A stretch of 64,000 nucleotides of DNA from Firmicutes bacterium ADurb.Bin193 (GTDB taxonomy: Bacteria; Bacillota; Clostridia; Monoglobales; Firm-18): the NCBI GenBank assembly GCA_002070105.1, contig MWCQ01000001.1, positions 124,001-188,000 on the forward strand, in the 5' to 3' direction. The notes under the pieces are model-generated. The model was given only the letters and a program-made list of their open reading frames with translations. It ran no database searches and had not been told where the DNA came from. This document shows, one piece after another, positions 1-9,444 of the stretch (position 1 is its first letter; every line of letters starts with the position of its first letter). The translations under genes and the position numbers were made by a program.

Positions 1-42
1 TAGGTAATATAAAGCAATATATGTTTTTAGGAGGACAGCGAA

Positions 43-390
43 ATGTCAAAAAACAGATTCGGCGGTATGGGCATGGGCGGCGCAAATATGGGCAATATGT
101 TAAAGCAGGCCCAGAAAATGCAACAGGATATGGCGCGTCTTCAGGCCGAGCTTGAGGAGCGTACTGTCGATGCATCATCGGGCGGAGGCGCGGTTTCCGT
201 CACCGTAAGCGGAAAAAAGGAAATCAAGGCAATTAAAATCAATCCCGATGTAATAGATGCCGACGATGTGGAAATGCTTGAGGATTTGATTATAGCCGCG
301 GTAAACGAGGCTATGACAAAGGTCGATGAAATGATGGCAAAGGAAATGGGCAAAATAACTGGCGGGCTTAATATTCCCGGGCTTTTTTAA
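43..390 (+). CDS. YbaB/EbfC family nucleoid-associated protein
   Basis: This 115-residue protein has the YbaB/EbfC layout: a Gly/Met-rich N-terminus, a coiled helix rich in Gln, Met and Glu (residues about 19-42), a core with the GGGAVSVTVSG strand, and a C-terminal helix ending in NIPGLF. Family members are dimeric DNA-binding proteins that coat the nucleoid. The ATG follows an AGGAGG site at positions 30-35. It sits 54 bp upstream of recR, and the classic order dnaX-ybaB-recR suggests dnaX lies just outside the window. The family is certain; the physiological role is not well defined. Confidence 0.95.
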   Translation: MSKNRFGGMGMGGANMGNMLKQAQKMQQDMARLQAELEERTVDASSGGGAVSVTVSGKKEIKAIKINPDVIDADDVEMLEDLIIAAVNEAMTKVDEMMAKEMGKITGGLNIPGLF

Positions 391-444
391 GCAACCTGAT
401 AATCAGCCATAAACACACAATCCGAAAGGTAAGCGATTTTATAT

Positions 445-1044
445 ATGGATTATTACATTCCTCCCCTTGCAAGGCTTATTGAGCAGTTTGAAAAGCTCCC
501 CGGAATAGGGCATAAAACCGCACGGCGGCTTGCCTTTTATGTCCTCCGGTCGCCCGAAGGCGAGGCAGAGAAATTTGCCGATGCGATTTTAAGCGCAAAA
601 CAGCTTATAAAATATTGCAGGGTTTGCCAAAACATTACCGATACAGAAATTTGCTCCATCTGCGAAAGCGACAGGCGCGACAGGAGCATTATATGCGTTA
701 TGGAAAACCCGAAGGATGTTGTTTCGCTTGAAAAAACCGGGGAGTACCACGGGCTTTATCATGTTCTCCACGGCGCAATTTCGCCTATGGACGGGGTCGG
801 GCCCGAGGATATTAAAATCCCCGAGCTTTTGTCCCGCCTAAAAGACAACACGGTATCGGAGGTTATTATGGCGACAAACCCGAACATTGAGGGCGAGGCA
901 ACGGCAATGTATATATCGAGGCTTATAAAACCGCTTGGTATAAGGGTTACGCGGATTGCGCACGGCGTTCCTGTCGGCGGGGATTTGGAATACGCCGACG
1001 AGGTAACTCTTTCAAGGGCAATCGAGGGACGGCGGGAGATGTAG
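445..1044 (+). CDS. recR: recombination protein RecR
   Basis: RecR works with RecF and RecO to load RecA on gapped DNA during recombinational repair. The 199-residue length is normal. The protein shows the N-terminal helix-hairpin-helix ([13 protein letters not shown], residues about 18-30), a four-cysteine zinc site (C58, C61, C70, C73) and a Toprim domain from about residue 80 containing the [12 protein letters not shown] segment. The C-terminal [16 protein letters not shown] block is diagnostic. It follows ybaB and is 7 bp upstream of hflX. The stop codon is TAG, which shows that amber is used as a normal stop in this genome. Confidence 0.97.
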   Translation: MDYYIPPLARLIEQFEKLPGIGHKTARRLAFYVLRSPEGEAEKFADAILSAKQLIKYCRVCQNITDTEICSICESDRRDRSIICVMENPKDVVSLEKTGEYHGLYHVLHGAISPMDGVGPEDIKIPELLSRLKDNTVSEVIMATNPNIEGEATAMYISRLIKPLGIRVTRIAHGVPVGGDLEYADEVTLSRAIEGRREM

Positions 1045-1051
1045 TATTACT

Positions 1052-2320
1052 ATGCACGAAACAAAACATGAAATTGAAAAAGCCGTGCTTTTCGGCGTTC
1101 ACACGGGAAGCGCGGACTATATAAACGACTGCACAGAGGAATCGCTTGAGGAGCTTGCTCTGTTGGCGGAAACCGCAGGGGCGCAGGTCATGGGCGTTGT
1201 GGTGCAAAACCGCCCAAGCCCCGACAATGCCAGATACTTCGGTGAGGGAAAAATCGAGGAAATGCGCGCTTTTTGCGAGGACAACGGCGCAGACCTTGTT
1301 ATATGCGACGACGAGCTTTCGGGGATACAGGTAAGAAACCTTGAAGAGGCGCTTGGGCTTCGGGTAATCGACAGAAGCGCACTCATTATGGATATATTCG
1401 CGGGGCGTGCAAAGACCAGAGAGGGTCAGCTTCAGGTTGAGCTTGCCCAGCTTCGTTATTTTCTTCCGCGGCTTACGGGCTCGTTTACGGGAATGTCACG
1501 ACAGGCGGGCGGCGGCGGTATCGGCGGGGCAAGGCGCGGACCCGGTGAAACCAAGCTTGAAACGGACAGGCGGCATATCAGAAGGCGTATAGAGTCCATA
1601 ACACAGCAGCTTTCCGAGGTTGTCAGAAACCGCGAAACGCAAAGAAGACAGCGTGTTAAAAACGGTATTCGACAGGTCGCAATTGTGGGGTATACAAATG
1701 CGGGCAAATCGACTCTTCTTAATTATCTGACATCGGCAGGGGTTTTAGCAGAGGACAAGCTGTTCGCAACACTTGACCCGACCGCAAGAAGGCTTACTCT
1801 TCCCGACGGCGCAAGCGCGCTTTTGATAGATACGGTAGGCTTTATCCGAAAACTTCCCCATCATCTTATAAATGCGTTTAAGTCAACGCTTGAAGAGGCA
1901 AAGTTTGCGGATGTTTTAATACATGTTGCGGACGCCTCCTCACCGCACACAAACGAAAATATTGCGGTTGTGGAGGAATTGCTTGAAAAACTCGATGCCT
2001 CCGATAAGCCCGTTGTTACGGCGTACAATAAGATTGACCTTGTAGAAAGCACCGACTTTCTTCCTCCGCGTCCGAACTCCGTCAGCATAAGCGCGAAAAC
2101 AGGCTTGGGGATTGACGCTCTTTTGCAAAAGGTCTGCGATATTATGCCCGAGGGGCGCAGGAGAGTAACCGTTTTAATACCTTACGACAAGGGTGATATT
2201 GTGTCCAGGGTTTATGAAACATCCCGTGTAAACAGCGAGGAGCATACCGAAAACGGCACACTTCTTGACATAGTAACAGACAGTAGGGGGCTTTCGATTG
2301 TGAGTGATTACATTGTTTGA
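1052..2320 (+). CDS. hflX: GTPase HflX
   Basis: HflX is a ribosome-associated GTPase that splits stalled or stressed 70S ribosomes. The 422-residue protein has the N-terminal HflX domain (residues 10-140), a Gly-rich linker with GPGETKLETDRR (about 163-174), then a G domain with G1 GYTNAGKST (213-221), G3 DTVGF and G4 NKID. The ATG at 1052 is 7 bp after recR and preceded by GGGAGAT. The 3' end overlaps yigZ by 17 bp, implying translational coupling. Length and motifs match the family. Confidence 0.96.
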   Translation: MHETKHEIEKAVLFGVHTGSADYINDCTEESLEELALLAETAGAQVMGVVVQNRPSPDNARYFGEGKIEEMRAFCEDNGADLVICDDELSGIQVRNLEEALGLRVIDRSALIMDIFAGRAKTREGQLQVELAQLRYFLPRLTGSFTGMSRQAGGGGIGGARRGPGETKLETDRRHIRRRIESITQQLSEVVRNRETQRRQRVKNGIRQVAIVGYTNAGKSTLLNYLTSAGVLAEDKLFATLDPTARRLTLPDGASALLIDTVGFIRKLPHHLINAFKSTLEEAKFADVLIHVADASSPHTNENIAVVEELLEKLDASDKPVVTAYNKIDLVESTDFLPPRPNSVSISAKTGLGIDALLQKVCDIMPEGRRRVTVLIPYDKGDIVSRVYETSRVNSEEHTENGTLLDIVTDSRGLSIVSDYIV

Positions 2321-2936
2321 GTATAAAACCGTAAAGATGCCTGCCGAGGCGGAAATAACCGAGAAAAAATCGCGCTTTATTTCGCATATCCTTCCCGTGA
2401 CGACCGAAAGCGCGGCAACCGAGTTTATAGCCTCCATTAAGACAAAATACTGGGATGCCTCTCACAATGTTTACGCGTATTCGCTTAAAGATAACAATAT
2501 CCGCCGCTATTCCGACGACGGCGAGCCGTCGGGGACGGCGGGAATGCCGACGCTTGATGTTATATGCAAGGAGGGGCTTTTTGATGTGTGCGTTGTTACA
2601 ACCCGCTATTTCGGCGGAACTCTGCTCGGTGCCGGCGGGCTTGTAAGAGCGTATACAAAGGCGGCAAAATGCGGTATTGACGCCGCGGGAATTGTTAAAC
2701 GGGTGTTTTGCCACGAATACAGCGTCAGGGCGGATTATTCGCTTATCGGCATTATCAAAAACGCCGCCGCCGCAATAGGCTGTATTGAGGGAACACCTGT
2801 ATATGCAGAGGATGTTACTCTTAAAGTTTTTGTACCGCATACGGTTACGGACTTTACGGACGAAATTATCGGCGCAACCAACGGGCGTGCGGTAATAACA
2901 AAAGAAACCGAAGGGAGATACATGGATGCGAACTGA
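2304..2936 (+). CDS. YigZ/IMPACT family protein
   Basis: This 210-residue protein belongs to the YigZ/IMPACT family (UPF0029). The signature [13 protein letters not shown] is at residues 70-82, with a [19 protein letters not shown] block after it and a C-terminal ferredoxin-like domain that resembles the EF-G C-terminal fold. Relatives are linked to translation control, but no enzymatic activity is established. The GTG start lies inside hflX; a TTG at 2313 is an alternative. The 3' end overlaps fhs by 11 bp, so hflX-yigZ-fhs look like one coupled unit. Confidence 0.9.
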   Translation: MITLFEYKTVKMPAEAEITEKKSRFISHILPVTTESAATEFIASIKTKYWDASHNVYAYSLKDNNIRRYSDDGEPSGTAGMPTLDVICKEGLFDVCVVTTRYFGGTLLGAGGLVRAYTKAAKCGIDAAGIVKRVFCHEYSVRADYSLIGIIKNAAAAIGCIEGTPVYAEDVTLKVFVPHTVTDFTDEIIGATNGRAVITKETEGRYMDAN

Positions 2937-4593
2937 CATCGAGATTGCGCAAAGCGCGAAAATGAAGCCGATTACGGAAATCGGACAGGCACTCGGCATA
3001 AACGCCGACGAGCTTGAGCTTTACGGCAAATACAAGGCTAAGCTTAGCGGGGCGCTTGAAAAAAGGCTTAAGGATAAGCCAAACGGCAAGCTTATACTTG
3101 TAACCGCAATAACCCCCACCCCTGCGGGAGAGGGAAAAACCACAACCACCGTCGGCTTGGGTCAGGCGTTTTGCAAAATCGGTAAAAAAGCCGTTATAAC
3201 GCTGCGGGAGCCCTCGCTCGGCCCCGTCATGGGTATAAAGGGCGGCGCGGCGGGCGGCGGTTATTCTCAGGTCGTGCCTATGGAGGATATAAACCTACAT
3301 TTTACGGGCGATATGCACGCCGTTTCTGCGGCGAACAACCTTCTTTGCGCAATGATTGACAACCATATACAGCAGGGTAATTCCCTCAGAATAGATGTTC
3401 GAAACATTCCGTTTAAGCGTGTTGTCGATATGAACGACAGGGCTCTTCGGAACATTGTCGTTGGTTTGGGGGGCAGGGTAAACGGCGTTCCGAGGGAGGA
3501 CGGGTTTATGATTACCGTAGCTTCCGAAGTTATGGCTGTTTTGTGCCTTTCGAATGATTTGCAGGATTTGAAGCAAAGGCTCGGCAGGATTATCGCCGCT
3601 TATGACGAGGACGGAAATCCAGTTACCGCAAAGGATTTGGGCGCGGACGGCGCTATGGCGCTTCTCCTTCGGGATGCGATTTTGCCCAACCTTGTTCAAA
3701 CGCTTGAAAACACGCCCTGTATCATGCACGGCGGGCCCTTTGCAAACATTGCCCACGGCTGTAACAGCGTAAGGGCGACAAAGCTTGCCCTTAAGCTCGG
3801 CGATTACTGTATAACCGAGGCGGGCTTCGGCGCGGATTTGGGCGCGGAAAAGTTTTTTGATATAAAATGCCGCCTCAGCGGCTTAAAGCCCGATGCTGTT
3901 GTTATCGTGGCAACCGTCCGCGCGCTTAAATATAACGGCGGCGTTAAAAAAGATAATTTATCTTCGGAAAATCTTGAAGCCCTTAAAAAAGGTATAGAAA
4001 ATCTCGGCGCACATATCGACAACATAAAAAAATACGGTCTTCCATGCGTTGTTGCCGTTAACACCTTCCCGACCGACACAAAGGCGGAGCATGATTTTAT
4101 TAAACAATACTGCGCCGAAAAGGGCGTAAAATCCGCACTGTCAAGGGTTTTTGCCGAAGGCGGCGAAGGCGGGATTGAGCTTGCGAAAATAGTATGCGAA
4201 ACCGCTGACAAGGGCGGAAGCTTTACACTGCTTTACGGCGATGAGCTTTCCATAAAGGACAAAATAAACAGGATTGTAACCGAAATTTACGGCGGAAGCG
4301 GTGTTTCCTACCTTGCCTCCGCGGAAAAATCAATAGCTCGTCTTACCGAGCTCGGTTTTTCAAACCTGCCGATTTGTATTGCAAAAACTCAGTACTCCTT
4401 AAGCGACGACCCGACTCTTTTGGGAAGACCTTCCGGCTTTACCGTTACCGTAAGAGAGGTTCGCGTATGTGCGGGTGCGGGGTTTATCGTTGTGCTTACG
4501 GGCGATATTATGACAATGCCCGGACTGCCGAAGAATCCCGCCGCCTGCGGGATTGACATTTCGGAGGACGGCGCGATTACGGGGTTGTTTTAA
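2926..4593 (+). CDS. fhs: formate--tetrahydrofolate ligase
   Basis: Fhs joins formate to tetrahydrofolate using ATP, giving 10-formyl-THF for purine synthesis or the acetogenic methyl branch. The 555-residue length is typical. The P-loop [12 protein letters not shown] is at residues 63-74, followed by [20 protein letters not shown] and the TGDMHA block that are conserved in the family. The second of two nearby ATGs is used; AAGGGAG lies at 2911-2917. The stop TAA overlaps the tsaE start (TAATG). No other Wood-Ljungdahl gene is in the window, so a role in acetogenesis cannot be claimed. Confidence 0.97.
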   Translation: MRTDIEIAQSAKMKPITEIGQALGINADELELYGKYKAKLSGALEKRLKDKPNGKLILVTAITPTPAGEGKTTTTVGLGQAFCKIGKKAVITLREPSLGPVMGIKGGAAGGGYSQVVPMEDINLHFTGDMHAVSAANNLLCAMIDNHIQQGNSLRIDVRNIPFKRVVDMNDRALRNIVVGLGGRVNGVPREDGFMITVASEVMAVLCLSNDLQDLKQRLGRIIAAYDEDGNPVTAKDLGADGAMALLLRDAILPNLVQTLENTPCIMHGGPFANIAHGCNSVRATKLALKLGDYCITEAGFGADLGAEKFFDIKCRLSGLKPDAVVIVATVRALKYNGGVKKDNLSSENLEALKKGIENLGAHIDNIKKYGLPCVVAVNTFPTDTKAEHDFIKQYCAEKGVKSALSRVFAEGGEGGIELAKIVCETADKGGSFTLLYGDELSIKDKINRIVTEIYGGSGVSYLASAEKSIARLTELGFSNLPICIAKTQYSLSDDPTLLGRPSGFTVTVREVRVCAGAGFIVVLTGDIMTMPGLPKNPAACGIDISEDGAITGLF

Positions 4594-5021
4594 TGCTTAA
4601 GGTGGCTTCATATTGTGAGGACGATACCTTTAATACCGGTGTCGAAATCGGAAAAAGACTTAAAAAAGGCGGGGTTGTTGCCCTATACGGAGAGCTTGGA
4701 AGCGGCAAGACCACCCTTGCCAAGGGGATTGCGTCCGCCTTCGGAATAAAAGGCGTTGTAAGCCCCACATTTACGCTTTTGAACGAGTATTACGGCGAGG
4801 ATATAAACATATACCATTTTGACGCATACAGGATTGACGAGGACGGCTGGATTGATTCGGGCTTTGACGAGTACCTTTATTCGGACGGAATCTGTATAAT
4901 CGAGTGGGCGGACAACATAAAAAACATACTCCCCGAAAATACCGTTTCCGTCACATTTTCAAGAAATGTCGGTTATGGAGATGATTACAGGGATATAACC
5001 GTCGGAGGTGAAGGGTTTTGA
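4593..5021 (+). CDS. tsaE: tRNA threonylcarbamoyladenosine biosynthesis ATPase TsaE
   Basis: TsaE is the ATPase subunit that works with TsaB and TsaD to make t6A37 in ANN-decoding tRNAs. The 142-residue protein has the Walker A GELGSGKTT (residues 33-41), the SPTFTLLNEY segment and the conserved HFDAYR block, then EWAD. It overlaps fhs at the start and tsaB at the end, so the three are translated as neighbours. tsaD is not next to them. Confidence 0.95.
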   Translation: MLKVASYCEDDTFNTGVEIGKRLKKGGVVALYGELGSGKTTLAKGIASAFGIKGVVSPTFTLLNEYYGEDINIYHFDAYRIDEDGWIDSGFDEYLYSDGICIIEWADNIKNILPENTVSVTFSRNVGYGDDYRDITVGGEGF

Positions 5022-5707
5022 AAATTCTTGCGGTTGACAGTTGCACCGCTGTTGCAACCTGCGCCCTTACCGTGGGGGATACTCTTGTGGCGGAGGTTGT
5101 GTTAAACAACAAAAAAACCCACTCCGTAAAGCTTCTTCCGCTTATAGAGGCTATGCTTAAAAACGCCGACACGGATATATCCGAAATAGATTATTTTGCG
5201 GTAACGACAGGCCCCGGCTCCTTTACAGGGCAGAGGATTGGCATATCCACCGTAAAGGGGCTTGCGCACGCAACAAAAAAGCCTTGTGTCGCAGTTTCAT
5301 CGCTTGAGGCTTTGGCTTATAACCTCCCCTCCTCCCCCTTTATCGTATGCCCGATTCTTGACGCAAGACGGGATCAGGTTTACACGGCATCATTCGAAGG
5401 TCTCGAAAGGCTTACGCCGGACAGGGCGATTGCGCTTTCGGAGCTTTTGTCGGAGCTCGACGGAAGGGATGTTATATTTTTGGGTGACGGCGTTCCCGTG
5501 TTCAAAGAAACGATAGAAAAGGCGCTTGGCAAAAGGGCTCACTTCCCTCCTCCCCATCTAATTCATCTTCGGGGCGGAAGCGTTGCGACCGCCGCGATTA
5601 AAAAGATTGCGGAAAACAAGGTCTGCGATTACAACTTACTTACCCCGTTTTATCTTCGCGTATCTCAGGCGGAGCGCGAGTATCTTGAAAAATCGGGTAG
5701 AGCGTGA
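5018..5707 (+). CDS. tsaB: t6A biosynthesis protein TsaB
   Basis: TsaB is the inactive ASKHA-fold partner of TsaD in t6A synthesis. The 229-residue protein starts with KILAVDSCT and contains TTGPGSFTGQRIG (residues 63-75), both characteristic. The TTG start overlaps the tsaE stop as TTGA, with GGAGGTGAAGGG immediately upstream, so the start is well supported. Its C-terminal LTPFYLRVSQAER is the usual TsaB ending. Confidence 0.95.
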   Translation: MKILAVDSCTAVATCALTVGDTLVAEVVLNNKKTHSVKLLPLIEAMLKNADTDISEIDYFAVTTGPGSFTGQRIGISTVKGLAHATKKPCVAVSSLEALAYNLPSSPFIVCPILDARRDQVYTASFEGLERLTPDRAIALSELLSELDGRDVIFLGDGVPVFKETIEKALGKRAHFPPPHLIHLRGGSVATAAIKKIAENKVCDYNLLTPFYLRVSQAEREYLEKSGRA

Positions 5708-5747
5708 CTTGATTATTAATAATTTTTTTTCGGATAAGGGGATAAAA

Positions 5748-6188
5748 ATGAGAGTTATTGCGATTGGAAGCGACCACGGAGGATATGAGCTTAAGGGGGT
5801 GCTTTTAGAATACCTTAAAGGGAAAAAAACAAAGGTCATCGACTGCGGAACCTTTTCGTCGGATACCGTTGACTATCCTGATATCGCAAAGCTTGTCGGA
5901 AGCAAGGTTGTGTCGGGCGAGGCGGAGTTCGGAATACTTATATGCGGGACGGGAATCGGGATTTGCATGTCCGCAAACAAGATAAGGGGTATTCGTGCGG
6001 CGGTTTTATATAATGACTATGCGGCCCGCATGGCAAAGGAGCATAATGATGCCAATATTATATGCTTCGGCGGAAGGACAACCGAGCCCGATGCCGCAAA
6101 ACAGATGATTGAAGTCTTTATGAAATCAAAATTCAAGGGCGGAAGGCACCAAACACGGGTGGATAAAATTATGAGTATTGAGGAGTAA
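5748..6188 (+). CDS. rpiB: ribose-5-phosphate isomerase B
   Basis: RpiB interconverts ribose-5-phosphate and ribulose-5-phosphate. The 146-residue protein starts at the ATG following TAAGGGGA; a longer reading frame upstream overlaps tsaB and is not needed. The phosphate-binding GSDHGG is at residues 7-12, the catalytic Cys66 lies in LICGTGIG, and His99 lies in the AKEHNDANI block. An allose-6-phosphate isomerase role cannot be excluded from sequence alone. It is next to a dCMP deaminase, as in many Clostridia. Confidence 0.94.
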   Translation: MRVIAIGSDHGGYELKGVLLEYLKGKKTKVIDCGTFSSDTVDYPDIAKLVGSKVVSGEAEFGILICGTGIGICMSANKIRGIRAAVLYNDYAARMAKEHNDANIICFGGRTTEPDAAKQMIEVFMKSKFKGGRHQTRVDKIMSIEE

Positions 6189-6222
6189 ATCTATAGAATA
6201 CTTTAAAAGGAGAGATAAGGAT

Positions 6223-6711
6223 ATGAAAAGGCGCGACAAGCATAACTATTATCTTGACATTGCCGAAACTGTTTTAGAGCGAGGAACCTGTTTAAGGCGG
6301 AATTTCGGGGCGATTATCGTCAAAAATGATGAAATCATTTCGACAGGCTACACCGGTGCACCGAGAAGGCGTAAAAACTGTATCGACCTCGGCTATTGCA
6401 GAAGGGAACAGCTTGGCATCCCCCGCGGCGAAAGGTATGAGCTTTGTCGTTCCGTACACGCCGAGGCAAACGCAATTATAAATCCCTCAAGAATGAGTAT
6501 GCTTGGCGGCGTTATGTATCTTGCGGGCAAGGACATGAAAACGGGTGAGCTTATCCCGGACGCCTCAAGCTGTGCAATGTGCAAACGCCTTATCATAAAT
6601 GCGGGTATCGACAAGGTTGTAATCCGAAACGAGCGTGACAGATACACCGTTGTTGAGGTTCAAAGCTGGATTGACAATGACGATTCTCTCTCGGATGAGT
6701 TTGGCTATTGA
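6223..6711 (+). CDS. deoxycytidylate (dCMP) deaminase, ComEB-like
   Basis: The 162-residue protein is a zinc-dependent cytidine/dCMP deaminase. The zinc and proton-shuttle motif HAE is at residues 79-81, and the two cysteines of SSCAMC at 117 and 120 complete the site. Family members turn dCMP into dUMP, feeding thymidylate synthase (thyA is at 17.2 kb). An ATG at 6178 is in frame and overlaps rpiB, but the ATG at 6223 sits behind AAAAGGAGAGATAAGG and matches family length, so I use it. A terminator follows. Confidence 0.9.
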   Translation: MKRRDKHNYYLDIAETVLERGTCLRRNFGAIIVKNDEIISTGYTGAPRRRKNCIDLGYCRREQLGIPRGERYELCRSVHAEANAIINPSRMSMLGGVMYLAGKDMKTGELIPDASSCAMCKRLIINAGIDKVVIRNERDRYTVVEVQSWIDNDDSLSDEFGY

Positions 6712-6763
6712 TTCTACGGAATTTGTTGTATCGCATTTTTTATTAAGAATATACATATAAAAA

Positions 6764-6800
6764 AACGCTGTGGCATAAAATGCCCAGCGTTTTTTTGGGC
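6764..6800 (+). terminator. rho-independent terminator after the dCMP deaminase gene
   Basis: AACGCTG-T-GGCA pairs with TGCC-CAGCGTT around a short loop and is followed by a T run. A second smaller hairpin (AACCG/CGGTT plus T run) lies at 6810-6830. Confidence 0.8.
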
Positions 6801-6974
6801 GTACATGGAAACCGCACCTACGGTTTTTTATTGTTAGTCGAATGCTCCGATAATTTGTCAAAACTTTTGGAACGATTTAATTACCATATTTTGTTATTTT
6901 ATGGTACAATTGTATTAGACCTATTGCGATATAAATCGGGTCTATAATACAAAAGACAAAGGGAGTGTTTACTT

Positions 6975-7799
6975 TTGGAGGTATTATCAATTTTTAATAA
7001 AAGCGGCGACAAGAAAAACAAGCTAATTCAGATACCCATAAGGGATATTCTCACAAATCCGCGCCAGCCGAGAAAGGTTTTCAATTCCGAATCAATAGAG
7101 GAGCTTTGCGAGTCCATAAAGCAATACGGGCTTATCCAGCCGGTTACCGTACGCCGGACGGTTAACGGAAAATACGAGCTTATAGCGGGCGAGAGGCGGC
7201 TTCGCGCCTGTATTTTAGCCGACTACAAAACTATTTCGTCAATAGTTATAGACGCCTCGAACTGTGACAGCGCGGCGCTTGCCCTAATCGAAAACCTTCA
7301 GCGCGAGAATTTGAACTACATAGACGAGGCGGAGGGTTACAGCAATCTTATTGTCGATTTCGGGCTTACGCAGGAGGAGCTTGCGCAAAAGGTCGGCAAA
7401 ACGCAGGCGACAATCGCAAACAAGCTTAGGATTCTTCGTTTAAGTCCCCAGATAAAAAAAATATTAAGGGACAATGACCTTACCGAACGCCACGCAAGGG
7501 CACTGTTGCGGCTTGAAACAGAGGAAGCCCAGCTCAGGGCGCTTAATATAATCTGCATGAGGGGGCTTAATGTTAAGCAGACCGACGATTTTATCGATTC
7601 CATCCTCCAACCGAAGGAGGCGGAACACAAAGAGAGCAAACAGCCGAATAAGACGATGCGGGTTTTTAAGGATATACGAATTTTTGTCAACACTATAAAA
7701 CAGGCGGTGGATATAATGCGCCAGTCCGGCATAGACGCCGTTTCGGAAAAAATCGAGAATGAAAAATACATTGAATACATTGTAAGAATACCAAAATAG
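6975..7799 (+). CDS. noc: nucleoid occlusion protein Noc (ParB family CTPase)
   Basis: This 274-residue ParB-fold protein has the CTP-binding motif GERRLR (residues 72-77), ENLQRENL after it, and a helix-turn-helix around 131-154. The C-terminal DIRIFVNTIKQAV region and the ending VRIPK match Bacillus Noc rather than chromosomal ParB/Spo0J. Noc binds DNA sites away from the terminus and, through an N-terminal amphipathic segment, blocks Z-ring assembly over the nucleoid. The TTG start follows AAAGGGAG. It stands alone: no parA, rsmG or mnmG is next to it. The Noc-versus-ParB choice rests on the ends of the protein. Confidence 0.85.
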   Translation: MEVLSIFNKSGDKKNKLIQIPIRDILTNPRQPRKVFNSESIEELCESIKQYGLIQPVTVRRTVNGKYELIAGERRLRACILADYKTISSIVIDASNCDSAALALIENLQRENLNYIDEAEGYSNLIVDFGLTQEELAQKVGKTQATIANKLRILRLSPQIKKILRDNDLTERHARALLRLETEEAQLRALNIICMRGLNVKQTDDFIDSILQPKEAEHKESKQPNKTMRVFKDIRIFVNTIKQAVDIMRQSGIDAVSEKIENEKYIEYIVRIPK

Positions 7800-7951
7800 A
7801 TCATGATATGTAGGGGCGGATATGGTATCACCCATAGAATGCCTATGATATAATGAGAATTAATTGGCGTGATAATAAATTATTTCGATATATTATTTGC
7901 ATATTTGCTATTTGGGTGCCACATTTGGTATTAACAATCAGCCTTCTGCAT

Positions 7952-7986
7952 AAACAAAGGGTTGAGGACTACTCAACCCTTTGTTT
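7952..7986. terminator. bidirectional terminator between noc and reverse rubrerythrin
   Basis: A perfect 15-bp inverted repeat (AAACAAAGGGTTGAG / CTCAACCCTTTGTTT) with a five-base loop separates two convergent genes. The AT ends give T runs on both strands. Confidence 0.85.
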
Positions 7987-8000
7987 ATTCATAATATTTT

Positions 8001-8543
8001 CTATTTAAAATACCTCTCCAACATACCCTTAAACGCCATTCCATGTCTGGCTTCGTCCTTGCACATCTCATGCACGGTGTCGTGGATTGCATCATAGCCA
8101 AGCTCCTTTGCCCTTGTGGCAAGCTTCTTCTTGCCCTCGCAGGCTCCGCTTTCCGCCTCAACCCTCATTTTAAGGTTTTTTTGCGTATCGGGGTGGACAA
8201 CCTCGCCGAGAAGCTCGGCAAATTTTGCGGCATGCTCCGCCTCCTCAAAGGCTATTCTCTTATATGCCTCTGCGATTTCGGGATACCCCTCCCTGTCCGC
8301 CTGGCGGCTCATCGCAAGGTACATTCCAACCTCCGTGCACTCGCCCATAAAGTTCATACGAAGCTCCTCTACCACATCCTCCGAAACGCCCGCGGCCACG
8401 CCTATTTTATGTTCGTCCGCCCAAACCGTTTCGGTCGGCATCTCATTAAACTTATCACGCGGTGATCTGCAAATCGGGCATTTTTCTGGCGGATTGTTGC
8501 CCTCATGAACATAACCGCAAACCGAACACACAAATTTTTTCAT
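8001..8543 (-). CDS. reverse rubrerythrin
   Basis: The 180-residue protein has an N-terminal rubredoxin-type iron site (C6, C9, C22, C25) followed by a ferritin-like diiron domain with EEAEH at residues 100-104 and DEARHG near 163. This domain order, opposite to classical rubrerythrin, defines reverse rubrerythrin. In clostridia it is an NADH-linked peroxidase/oxidase protecting anaerobes from oxygen and peroxide. GGAGG precedes the ATG. The upstream region holds a consensus promoter with a palindrome over the start site, suggesting peroxide-responsive repression. Confidence 0.93.
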   Translation of the reverse strand: MKKFVCSVCGYVHEGNNPPEKCPICRSPRDKFNEMPTETVWADEHKIGVAAGVSEDVVEELRMNFMGECTEVGMYLAMSRQADREGYPEIAEAYKRIAFEEAEHAAKFAELLGEVVHPDTQKNLKMRVEAESGACEGKKKLATRAKELGYDAIHDTVHEMCKDEARHGMAFKGMLERYFK

Positions 8544-8609
8544 AATTATACCTCCGTTTATAATATTTTTGATTTTTATACTGATAAAGTGTTAAATTTT
8601 TTGCTTATC

Positions 8610-8653
8610 AGTAATGATTACTATTATTATATCATATTAATTCTTGTTGTCAA
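8610..8653 (-). promoter_or_regulatory. promoter and Fur/PerR-like operator of reverse rubrerythrin
   Basis: On the minus strand TTGACA (8653-8648) and TATAAT (8631-8626) are 16 bp apart. The palindrome AGTAATGATTACT (8610-8622) covers the expected transcription start and has the 7-1-7 spacing of Fur-family boxes. A wider inverted repeat ACTGATAA/TTATCAGT spans 8580-8612. The promoter is seen directly; PerR as the regulator is inference. The rest of 8544-8883 holds only a possible TATAAT (8825-8830) for the next gene. Confidence 0.7.
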
Positions 8654-8883
8654 GAGAATATTTTAATTTTTTTAAAAATATTTATGAACAGGCGAGGGAT
8701 ATTGTAACTTGAATAAACTTATGATAGAATAAACGCAGACCTTAATGGGCAATTATGTAAATGCTTTAATATTTTCCTAATGAAATTTTAATTTTTCTTG
8801 AATTGTAATTAAAGACTTGGCAGTTATAATTACGCCATAATCAAAAATTTAAGCCGACAATATCGGCGGAACGGAGGGTAATT

Positions 8884-9429
8884 ATGGCTACGATCGAACA
8901 GGTTGAAAAACTCAGAGAAAAGGCAAATGTTACTTATGACGAGGCAAAGGCGGCACTGGAGGCATCAAACGACGACATTCTTGACGCAATGATTTATCTT
9001 GAGCGAAACGGAAAGGTTCCGCCTCCCGAAAACAACGGGTTTTACACCTCGCAAAAACAGGAGGAGAAAAAACCGGAGCAAAACAGCAAAAGTGATTATC
9101 AAACCGAACACCAGATGGGGCAAACCTTCTCGCGCATACTCGGAAGGATTGCAAGAGGGCTTGCAAGACTTATTTCAAAGGGCAATGTAAACTCGTTTGA
9201 GGTGTGGCAAAAAGATAAACTGCTTGTTTCGGCGCCCCTTACGGTTTTGGCACTTCTTCTTATCTTCGCATTCTGGATGATAATTCCCCTTTTGATAGTC
9301 GGGCTGTTCTTTAACTGCAGATATTTGTTTCAGGGTCCGGACTTTCAGGGGTCCGGCGTGAACGACATGATGAAATCCGCTTCCGAGGCGGCAGAAAATA
9401 TCAAAAATGACTTTAAGGGCCAAAATTAA
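8884..9429 (+). CDS. UBA-domain DUF4342 membrane protein
   Basis: The 181-residue protein starts with a UBA/TS-N-like three-helix domain (residues 1-45, resembling the EF-Ts N-terminus), then a hydrophilic Gln/Lys linker, a DUF4342 region around 85-115, and one or two membrane segments around 115-145. Its function is unknown. It lies 15 bp upstream of a response regulator and histidine kinase, an arrangement that hints at a sensing or envelope role shared with that pair. GGAGG precedes the ATG. Confidence 0.75.
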   Translation: MATIEQVEKLREKANVTYDEAKAALEASNDDILDAMIYLERNGKVPPPENNGFYTSQKQEEKKPEQNSKSDYQTEHQMGQTFSRILGRIARGLARLISKGNVNSFEVWQKDKLLVSAPLTVLALLLIFAFWMIIPLLIVGLFFNCRYLFQGPDFQGSGVNDMMKSASEAAENIKNDFKGQN

Positions 9430-9444
9430 AAACAGGGTGATTTT

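Noticed and set aside
2142-2999. 285-codon minus-strand frame
   Set aside because: It lies opposite yigZ and hflX, which have clear family motifs and coupled starts.
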